Below are positions 37,495 through 44,684 of a DNA stretch of 44,684 bases, one piece after another (the stretch's first letter is position 1; every line of letters starts with the position of its first letter). The stretch is taken from positions 1 through 44,684 of the forward strand of contig JASAOO010003345.1 in assembly GCA_030849075.1 (NCBI GenBank). Reading direction: 5' to 3'. Below the pieces are notes generated by a model. That model was not told where the DNA came from and did no database searches. It worked only from the letters and a program-made list of their open reading frames with translations. Source of the stretch: Zelonia costaricensis. Its lineage: Eukaryota; Euglenozoa; Kinetoplastea; Trypanosomatida; Trypanosomatidae. Made by a program: the position numbers and the translations under genes.

Positions 37495-37515
37495 TATGTG
37501 TGTGTGTGTGTGTGT
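37495..37515. repeat. TG/CA microsatellite
   Basis: About ten TG dinucleotides, with one A, on the plus strand. Confidence 0.75.
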
Positions 37516-39102
37516 CTCGAGCACCTGGCCCGCAGGGGAGAACGAGAGCAGGTCGGTGATGATGCGTGGGGCTCCAGGCAAGCTCGAGAGTGCAGCTCTT
37601 CCAGTTCTTCTAACTAGTGTGAGTGGGAACGCCTCGGCAAGGTGCGGCGGGCGTGCTGGTGTCACCGGCGCCGACGGGGGCGGGAAAAGAGGGGTGTGGT
37701 GAAAACGAGAGTTGAGAGGAGGGATTGACGGAGCGGCGTGTTTCGGCCGCTTCGTGGCGACAGCGCGTGGGGCAGCGGGAAGTGGGGGTAGTGGGAGAGA
37801 AAAGGGGGAGGGGTGGAGTGAAGGTGTGAGCAGAGGGCGGCAAGCGGGCGGCTCTCGTGTCACCGACGCGCACGTGGTCGTGACGGTCTGTCTGCCTGCG
37901 TGTGATACCGCTCCAGGAATCCACTCACCGAGTGCGGCAAAGGCAATACGAGACCCACCCCTCGACGCCTCAGCTGACTTACTTCGTCACCGAATCGATC
38001 GCAGGACCTGCAGGCAGGCCGGGGTGGAGGGGGCACCGGTGCCGACGCGCTGCACCTGGCTTACCAAGTTGCATGCGTTTGTATTCGCCGTTGGCGGGAT
38101 AAAGAAGGCATAGGGCCGTGTGCAAGAGATGATTTGCAGACAAAGGAAAGAGAAGGAGGAGCACAACAACAACAAAAAGAAAGAAGAAAAAGGAGGCGAG
38201 TGTTCAACGTTCCACTACAGCGTCGCCCGGGGTCCCGCGCTGTCAACGCTGCGAGAGAGGGGAATCGCCGCCGCTGCCTTTGAGGCGAGAGGAGCGAGCG
38301 GTGCGCTGCTTCCACAGCAGACGTACCAGGCATCAAGGGAAACGCCGACGCCGCAGTGCCGTGTCACCGGGGGGGGGGGGGTTACCGCACTCCCTGTTCT
38401 ACGCCTGCACACGCACTCCCACCCTGACACGAGCGCCCCCTTTCCCTTCTCTAATCCCAGCGAAGCACAAAGTGGGAGAAGTAGGGAGGGCGAAGACGGA
38501 GAGACGGAGGTGGCGGCACGGATCGAAGCCGAGAAAGAGAAGCGTGCTGTGCAGACGGCATCCTCGGCAACCGAAAAAGCGGCAACCGACACTGACGGAA
38601 AGAAAAAAAAGAGCTCGATTACGAGCAGGCAAAGAGGGAAATAGAACCAACAACAGGAGCGCATTTCTGTTTTGGTTTGCTTTTCCAGTACATCACACAT
38701 CAACTCAAGGTGGTTATCGTCGACGAGGTTGAGAAGGCAGCACCACCGCCGGCTCTACGTGGCGTACGGGCAATAGCAGCACCGCAACGACTCGTGTAGT
38801 CGAGGACACGCCAGCAGTGTCGCGGCAATAGCGACGACACGACGCCAAAAAAGCAAAGGTGACGTCATGGGAAGCGCCTCGCGGTGGTCTTCTTTTCGAC
38901 TTGATCACGACGCTCGTCACCTCCCCCGTGTGGGCATGAGGGAACCGGAAGGAAAGAGTCGGCAGCGCACATGTGGGGCGAGGGTCAACAAGGGTCGAGC
39001 CCAACCCGCAGCGCCGAGCGCTTCTCTCTCCGTCCCTCCGAAGCACATCTTGGGTGATACAAGCAACCCTAGACGCGGTGCCCGCGTGTCTATTTAAAGT
39101 CG

Positions 39103-39160
39103 CACACACACACACACACACACACGCACACACACACAGATACAGACACAGACACACACG
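39103..39160. repeat. Compound CA microsatellite
   Basis: About eleven CA units, a CG interruption, further CA units, then GATACAGACACAGA-type variants and CA again, on the plus strand. Confidence 0.85.
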
Positions 39161-39339
39161 CCTTCCAGCCGGCGATCGCTCGTGTGGGTGTGCACAACAC
39201 GGAGCAGGTGACGACTCTGCCAAGCAGCACACCGCACCCCTCACACAGCCGCGTCACGTCCGCTCGTGGCACCCCCGGAGGAGACATCGAGGAGGACAGG
39301 GGGGAGCGGACGACAGGGAAGGCGAGGGCTGCCACGCCG

Positions 39340-39341
<2 letters not shown>

Positions 39342-39375
<34 letters not shown>
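39342..39375. repeat. CA microsatellite
   Basis: About seventeen uninterrupted CA units on the plus strand, the longest pure dinucleotide run in the window. Confidence 0.9.
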
Positions 39376-39377
<2 letters not shown>

Positions 39378-40130
39378 CTAAAAACACGTAGACAAAGTAG
39401 AAGGAAAAAAAAAAAAAGCAGCACTGGTAGGTCATCCTGCGCGCGTGCCTCATACGTTAGTTAGAGCCGGTGGGCTTTTGTGTGTTTTGAGGTCCGTTGA
39501 TGCTGCAGACGGCGAGGGGTAACGAGTGAGGCTTGGGGAGGGGAGGCGCATCGAGGGAGAAAAGGAGGCGGGGTGGGGCCGGGACGTTTCCTTCTTTACT
39601 TTTTTTTCAGTTTCTATTCTAGCCAAGAGGGCTGAGAGTGGTCACGGCATGGCGGGCGCACAGCTTTCCCATCTCGTGCCCTGCCATGCCGCTCCTCCCA
39701 CCGCCTCTCCCCACCCCACCCTACCCCCGGCACCTCCGTCTCGCCAAAGCTCGTGCACCCCCTGCTGGAGGAGAGAAAAACCGGCACTTCGTTGCGTTCC
39801 CCCGCCCAGCGCATCCGGAGTCGTGAACAATGAGAAAGCGGGAGAGTGGCGTCAAGCCAGTACATGCGGGAAAGTGGAAGGGGGTCCCGCGGCGCGAGGC
39901 GCAACACCCTGGAGCGCCGCTCTACCTAGGAGTGCTGCGAATGCTTGTGTGCGTCGGTGGAGAAAGGGGGGAGGGGGCTGCCAGCATGGGCAGTACGGGC
40001 GGGACATGAGCAAGGGAATGGAGAACATCGAGTGGGGTTGCGGAGAACCGGGGAGAAGACGGCGATGGCGTGCCCAAGGCGGGCGCGGCAGGCGCAGAGG
40101 CTACCCACCCCCAGCCCGCGCCAATCCTCG

Positions 40131-43100
40131 CTACAGAGAGGGTGGGGAGTGGGTAAGCGGGGGGCGGCAGCGCTGGAAGTAGGTGGCCTCGTCCTCCTCC
40201 TCCTCCTCGTACCACTCGCCCTCCTCGTCGTAGTCCCCGTCCTCCTCGTCCTCGTAGTAGTGGAACGCGCCGGCGTCGTCGTAGTAGCCGTAGTCGCACT
40301 CCTCGTCCTCCTCGTACCACTCCCCCTCCTCGCCCTCCTCGTACACGTCGTCGTACGCCTCCGCCGCCTCGACCGCGGCAGGCGGCGGCGGGGAGACGCG
40401 GCTGGGCGCCACGGCCGCCACTTGCGACCGCGGCCTGCCAGTCCACTCCGCATCGACTCGGCGGGGGCTGCCCCGCACGGCTGGGCTGCGGCGGTACGAC
40501 GGGTACGCGGCGGGGCTTGGCGGCTGCGGGGGCGAACACGGCGGCGGGCGGCGCAGGCCTGTCGTGGCGCGCTCGTCGCTCAGTCGAGCTGGGAAGGGCG
40601 GGTACGGGGCACCAGCGGTGCTGGACACCGTCGTCGTGGTGTGCTGGCTCACGCGGCTGCCGCTGCCCGAGATGGGCTTGCTAGGCGGCGCGGCGCGCTC
40701 CGGTGGCGGGGGGCGGCCGTGCGCCCCCGCCGGCGAGGACGGGGCGAGCACGTTCAGCTGGCCACGCACCAGCGACGCCGTGACACCGAGGACGTCGCGC
40801 ACGTGCCGCACCATGCCAAACGGGCCCCACCGCTTGCTGCTGCCGCCGGAGTTCTGCTGCGTGTCGGCGTTGGCTGCCGTGCCGTGCCGCGCACCCGCCG
40901 CGCCCGCTGCAGCGGCCCCAGATGCCGCCCGTGTGTCGGTCTTGCCCTTGCCGGGGGCGGGCGCTGGCTGCTCTGCTGCTAACGCCTTCGACGACGCTTG
41001 CGAGGCCGCCACCCTCGCCGACGCCGCACCGGTGCTGAGCAGGCCGTGCCCACCAGCACCGCGGTGTGGGCCCTGCGGCTTGAAGAAGCGCACCGGCGAG
41101 TGCCGCTCCTGCGACGGCGGCCGCAGCGGGCTCGGGGGACTGGCGCCGAGCCGGCCCAGCTGGCGCACGGAGATCGGGCTCGGCGGCTCCGCCCTGCCGT
41201 GCACGACGCTGAAGAGGCGCGACTTGGCGGCGGCGGGGCGCAGTGGCAGGACGCCGTGCACCGGCGACGGCGGCACCACGGCGCGGCGGCCCTGGAGTGA
41301 GGACGCCGCTCCGCCGGGCAGGCTGGCTGCACTCAGCACGCTGCACGCCCCGTCCATGACGCTGTTCGGCTGCACGACCGAGCTAGCGGGGCTGCGCGGT
41401 GGCATGCTCACCAGCTCGAGCATGGGGCCCGTGAAAGACGGAGCGTCGCCGGCGGCGAGGGCTGTGGCCGCCGTGGGGCGACGCGAAAAGCTGGCGCCGC
41501 CCATGTACGCCGTCACCCCGCTCGCCACGCGCGCGTGCGAGAAGCTGCGCGGGCCGACAATGGACGAGGGCGACGTCAGCACCATCTCCTCGCCATGCTC
41601 GAGGCCCTCGCTGGAGAGGCCCACCGTGTGGCTGCCATCGCACGTCGCGCCCATCTTGCTGCGCTCCTTGTACTGCGCGAGGTGGAAGCCCGCCATCGAC
41701 GAGGACGGCGCCGGCGAGCCGGGGAAGCCGGAGTGCGCCGTGGCCGAGGTGGAGCCGTTGGTGGCCGTCATCGTGGTCGCCGCCCCAGTCGCGGTTGCCG
41801 TCGCAGTGGCGGCGGCGGTGGTGGCTGTCAGGTTGCTGCCCGCCGCGGTGGCGCCAAGGACGTACGCGTTGAGCGGTGTCATCAGATCTCGGCGCACGGC
41901 GAGCGTCTCCATCCAGCTGAGCCACTGCTCCACCTCAGCCTCCTTCAGGAGCAGGTCGAAGTCGATGAGGTAGAGGAAGTCCAGCTCGAGCCGCGTCATC
42001 TCGCTGAGCGGAATACCGGCGGAGCGGGCAAAGTGGGCGTTGAGACGGGAGGAGCTGTGCTCGTCGTACACCTTGGCGGCGACGAGGATGGCGGTGGTGG
42101 TGAGGCGGTACCAGTTCTCGCGCGTAATGCTCAGCAGCTCCGAGGCGCACTGCACCGTCACACGGGCGAGGTAGGCCAGAGCGGCGATGAAGACCATCGG
42201 CGCCATCTTGCCGTGATGCCGCCCCAGCGCAGCCAGTAGCGCCGGCACTGACTCCTCTGCCGCCGTCGGCCCCCTCTGCGAGGCTGCCGCGGCGCTGAAG
42301 AAGACGGAGCGCGAGTGGTGCTGCATCATCGACAGTTGGGGCGGCAGCGAGGCGGTGGTACCGGCGGCGGACGTTGGCGTGACGCTGGCCGCGTCCGTGC
42401 CGCCACTACGGCGGTGCAGGCCGTGGGTGTTTTGCGCGTGGTTGGAGTAGCACGGCGGGTACACGGGGGTGCTGCAGCTCGCCGCCATGCTGGACGGCGC
42501 CACCCCACGGGGGGACATGGCACCGCTGCGCGGGGAGTCGAAGGAGTGGGTGCTGGTCGCAAGGTCGCGGTTGTTGTCGCCGCAGATGAAGTGCCGCTGG
42601 CTGTCCCGCCACGCAGCCGGCGCGTTGGCCACGCGGCGCTCGCACTCCGTCACCAGCTCCTCCAGCGCCGCCTCGTAGAAGGAAGCGAAGCGCTCCATCG
42701 AGAAGACGTCTGCGCCCGTGGCAGCGGGGACCGACGGCGCCGAGGCCTCTCGCGGCCCTGGGAGCGACGGCGCCGGTGCACCACCGAGCACGCTCCCCGC
42801 GCGGGAGCTGGGCAGGCTGTACAGCTGACGCACCCCCATCGGGTCCTCGCCCGCGCCGCAGGAGAGGTCGCTGCGGGAGCTGCAGCCCGGCAGCGACGGG
42901 CGGGCGGCGGCGGCAGCGTGCTGGGCGATGGCGTGCATCGCCTGCGCCGCGAACGTCGGCGCAGGCGCGCCGGTGGCGCCAATCTTGATGGTGAGCGGCC
43001 TCGACGCACTGGCCACACCGTTGACGACGGCGAGACGCACGGGAGAGGGGACGAGGATGGGCGCACTGGCTGCGGCTGCAGGGGGCGGTGGCGCTTCAAG

Positions 43101-43457
43101 TGCGGGCGATGCCCCCGCTACACGGAGCAGCACACTTGGCTTTGACGCCGCCAGAGGGGCCGGGCCCAGCGCAAAGGTGTCGGCGCAGCTCGACGGCGGC
43201 GAGACCGCCTCGCCGCAGCCGTTGCCCATGGCATTGTGCTCCTCCGTGTACTCGTCCGTGTCGAGGTCGTCTACGCCGGCTGTCGTATCCGTCGCCGCGG
43301 CCCCTGCGCAGCAGTCCTTGTCCGCGTCGACAGCGCGAGACGGGGCCGAGGCGTGCGCACTGGGCGTTGCGGCCGTGACCACACGCGGCGCAAGCGGCGC
43401 CGTCAGCGGGGCAGGCGACGCGAGAGGCGCCAGTGCCGCAGTCGCTTCCAGCTCCAT
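40131..43457 (-). CDS. PHO80-like cyclin with long disordered flanks and acidic Tyr-rich tail (1108 aa)
   Basis: A single cyclin box lies at about 400-525: M-V-F-I-A-A-L-A-Y-L-A-R at about 418-430, L-T-T-T-A-I-L-V-A-A-K-V-Y-D-E with Lys462, and M-T-R-L-E-L-D-F-L-Y-L-I-D-F-D-L with Glu491. The Lys and Glu match the pair that contacts the kinase in cyclins, and the ELDFL/DF pattern is typical of PHO80/CYC2-type cyclins. Such cyclins in trypanosomatids pair with CRK kinases in cell-cycle or nutrient control; the partner here is unknown. About 395 residues before the box and 580 after it are Ala/Ser/Pro-rich and probably disordered. The last 80 residues (about 1028-1108) are an Asp/Glu/Tyr-rich repeat-like tail with several E-G-E-W-Y-E-E units. 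It is much longer than yeast Pho80 (about 290 residues). The ATG at 43457 follows a CACAG acceptor by about 139 nt. Confidence 0.85.
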   Translation of the reverse strand: MELEATAALAPLASPAPLTAPLAPRVVTAATPSAHASAPSRAVDADKDCCAGAAATDTTAGVDDLDTDEYTEEHNAMGNGCGEAVSPPSSCADTFALGPAPLAASKPSVLLRVAGASPALEAPPPPAAAASAPILVPSPVRLAVVNGVASASRPLTIKIGATGAPAPTFAAQAMHAIAQHAAAAARPSLPGCSSRSDLSCGAGEDPMGVRQLYSLPSSRAGSVLGGAPAPSLPGPREASAPSVPAATGADVFSMERFASFYEAALEELVTECERRVANAPAAWRDSQRHFICGDNNRDLATSTHSFDSPRSGAMSPRGVAPSSMAASCSTPVYPPCYSNHAQNTHGLHRRSGGTDAASVTPTSAAGTTASLPPQLSMMQHHSRSVFFSAAAASQRGPTAAEESVPALLAALGRHHGKMAPMVFIAALAYLARVTVQCASELLSITRENWYRLTTTAILVAAKVYDEHSSSRLNAHFARSAGIPLSEMTRLELDFLYLIDFDLLLKEAEVEQWLSWMETLAVRRDLMTPLNAYVLGATAAGSNLTATTAAATATATATGAATTMTATNGSTSATAHSGFPGSPAPSSSMAGFHLAQYKERSKMGATCDGSHTVGLSSEGLEHGEEMVLTSPSSIVGPRSFSHARVASGVTAYMGGASFSRRPTAATALAAGDAPSFTGPMLELVSMPPRSPASSVVQPNSVMDGACSVLSAASLPGGAASSLQGRRAVVPPSPVHGVLPLRPAAAKSRLFSVVHGRAEPPSPISVRQLGRLGASPPSPLRPPSQERHSPVRFFKPQGPHRGAGGHGLLSTGAASARVAASQASSKALAAEQPAPAPGKGKTDTRAASGAAAAGAAGARHGTAANADTQQNSGGSSKRWGPFGMVRHVRDVLGVTASLVRGQLNVLAPSSPAGAHGRPPPPERAAPPSKPISGSGSRVSQHTTTTVSSTAGAPYPPFPARLSDERATTGLRRPPPCSPPQPPSPAAYPSYRRSPAVRGSPRRVDAEWTGRPRSQVAAVAPSRVSPPPPAAVEAAEAYDDVYEEGEEGEWYEEDEECDYGYYDDAGAFHYYEDEEDGDYDEEGEWYEEEEEDEATYFQRCRPPLTHSPPSL
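40197..40365 (-). repeat. Repeated acidic EGEWYEE-like units in the cyclin tail
   Basis: The coding sequence of the cyclin C-terminus contains at least two closely similar E-G-E-W-Y-E-E blocks with intervening Asp/Tyr/Glu-rich linkers. The plus strand shows the matching tccTC-rich periodicity. Confidence 0.6.
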
Positions 43458-43596
43458 GTTTGTCTTTTTATTCGTTGTCTCGCCTTCGAGACGTCAGTTT
43501 GCGTTTACAACTACGGTCAGCGAAATGCCGACAGCTTGACAAGCCACACCGACCGGGTGTTCGTTCGATCCTATAGCTGCAACGGCTAATTGTAGC

Positions 43597-43634
43597 CTGT
43601 GAGTGAGTGTGAGTGGGGGGAAGGGGGAGGGAGT
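43597..43634 (-). promoter_or_regulatory. Putative trans-splice acceptor of the cyclin gene
   Basis: The coding strand has a strong C/T tract (about 43614-43633) followed by CACTCACACTCACTCACAG, with the AG at 43598-43597. Several later AGs exist before the ATG. Confidence 0.5.
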
Positions 43635-44404
43635 GTGCGTGTTTCGCAAAGATGCACACGCTCACACACAGACACAGACACGCCGACAAAATGGGAAGAG
43701 AGAGAGCACGGAAAAGAGAAAAGGACGGGAAAACCAGAAGATGAAATTGGCGTTGAGCGACTACACGGAAATAGGAAACAGAAAGGGCAGAAATCAAACA
43801 AACAAGGAGCAGCGGAAGGGAAGCGAAACAAAGTGCACGGAATTAGGAAAATAGAGGAGCTGCAGACAACGCACAAAGGAAGAAGACAACGCAAGAGGTT
43901 GAGCCAGAGAGACGAGGCGACGGAGAAGGGAAACAGCAGTGGTGCGGCACGGACACGGCGAGCACACAAGACGGAGCAGCGACAGGTGGGGGAGAGTCGG
44001 CTGGGGGGGCGTCGAACAAAACACAAAGTGAGGAAAGGAAGGCGAACAGAGAAGAGACAGCGGGGAAAAAAAAAAAAGAACACCACTGAGAACTGTGGCA
44101 CGGCGAGTGATGGCAAAGCAGAGAGGATCGAACGCAAAAAGGGAAGATCCCTGCGTACTGCACTGCACAATCACTCCTGCACGCGACCAGACGTGCTCGC
44201 TAAGCGATGAAGAAGGAGAGCGAAACAAAGATGAAGACAAGAAAACGCGTGACACTGAAGCGAGCAACAAGGCGAAGGGCAGCAGCGGCGGGGAGCAAGT
44301 GGGTGACAACCGAGAAGAAAGCTGGTAGAGAGAGGGAGAGAAAGAGAGAAGAGTGTAAGCACGGCGTACTCCGGTGCCGGGCAAACAGCTGGGATGCGTG
44401 AGAC

Positions 44405-44442
44405 CTACACACACACACATATATACACAGACACACACACAC
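44405..44442. repeat. CA/TA-rich dinucleotide repeat
   Basis: CA units interrupted by ATATATA and AGA on the plus strand. Confidence 0.7.
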
Positions 44443-44684
44443 AGAAGAAGAAAAAAAGCACTGGGAGACCAACAGGGAAAAAAAAAAAGAGGGTGGAAGT
44501 TGTGGGGCGCAAACAGCGACGATTCTATAGAGATAAATATAGAAGCGTGTCTGTGTCCTTGTATGAGCGCGCACACGTGGAGAGGAGAGAAAGCAGAGGT
44601 AGGAGAGGGAGGGAGGGGAACAGGGAGCTTGGGGTGTTTGGGGTACGGTCAGGAGGGTGAGGGGGGAGGGGGAAGATGGGCGGG

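Larger units (their letters stand above)
35892..40130. other. 4.2 kb spacer between the cyclin and phosphatase genes, no confident gene
   Basis: This is the longest non-coding stretch. The coding strand has repeated C/T-rich tracts (for example near 36100-36150, 37010-37140, 37780-37815 and 38470-38520). TG repeats lie at 36556-36574, 36764-36778 and 37495-37515, CA repeats at 39103-39160 and 39342-39375, and a plus-strand G-run at 38370-38381. ORFs up to about 219 residues occur on both strands, but all are Ser/Leu/Pro/Phe or Arg/Glu/Gly low-complexity with no domain. It probably holds a long cyclin 3' UTR and possibly an untranslated processed transcript. Confidence 0.55.
43458..44684. other. 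Spacer upstream of the cyclin gene, to the window end
   Basis: 1.2 kb, strongly purine-rich on the plus strand (43690-44380), with a CA-rich stretch at 44405-44442 and A-runs at 44067-44077 and 44479-44489. Coding-strand ORFs here are Ser/Leu/Phe/Cys low-complexity. No gene was seen; the next upstream gene must lie beyond the window. Confidence 0.6.

Noticed and set aside
1..44684. tRNA, rRNA, CRISPR, insertion sequences or a strand-switch region
   Set aside because: No T-loop or box-B-like signature was spotted by eye, no repeat-spacer array or transposase was seen, and all genes lie on one strand. A tRNAscan or Infernal run would be needed to exclude small RNAs firmly.

Overview
The window looks like nuclear chromosomal DNA of a trypanosomatid, most likely a Leishmaniinae flagellate (Leishmania or a close relative). 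The evidence is the architecture. All thirteen protein genes lie on the minus strand with no introns visible, so transcription runs from high to low coordinates as part of one polycistronic unit. The genes are GC-rich, often very long, and full of Ala/Pro/Ser/Gln runs. The spacers of about 0.5-4 kb carry purine-rich stretches on the plus strand, which are polypyrimidine tracts on the coding strand, followed by AG trans-splice acceptors just before the ATGs. CA/TG microsatellites are frequent in the spacers. No strand-switch region, tRNA, rRNA, transposon or CRISPR array was found.

Layout in transcription order (right to left). A PHO80-like cyclin with large disordered flanks and an acidic Tyr-rich tail (43457-40131) is followed by the longest spacer (4.2 kb). 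Next is an FCP/SCP-type HAD phosphatase with a disordered N-terminal region of about 1,080 residues (35891-30831), then a 1632-residue unknown protein (29942-25044). A FadH-type 2,4-dienoyl-CoA reductase (24003-21823) and an AlkB-fold protein with an altered iron site (19670-17556) come next. They are followed by a 948-residue unknown with a mitochondrial-looking N-terminus (16885-14039), a membrane-anchored sulfotransferase-like protein with degenerate cofactor loops (13568-12312), and a 429-residue putative nuclear unknown (10981-9692).

The left end carries a Get1-like three-TM protein (8296-7265), a small Tim chaperone (5873-5526), a DnaJ protein fused to about eight membrane segments (3783-2074), a small unknown acidic protein (1286-933), and the first 16 codons of ribosomal protein S3 (48-1, running off the window).

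The genes do not form a functional operon; trypanosomatid units join unrelated genes and are controlled mainly after transcription. Five of the thirteen products have features suggesting a mitochondrial or organellar role (small Tim, the 948-residue unknown, the AlkB-like protein, FadH, the 1632-residue unknown), but this may be chance. The most interesting items are the sulfotransferase-like protein, the AlkB-like protein with HxH in place of HxD, and the J-domain/polytopic membrane fusion. Function calls come from motif recognition by eye; no database search was possible.
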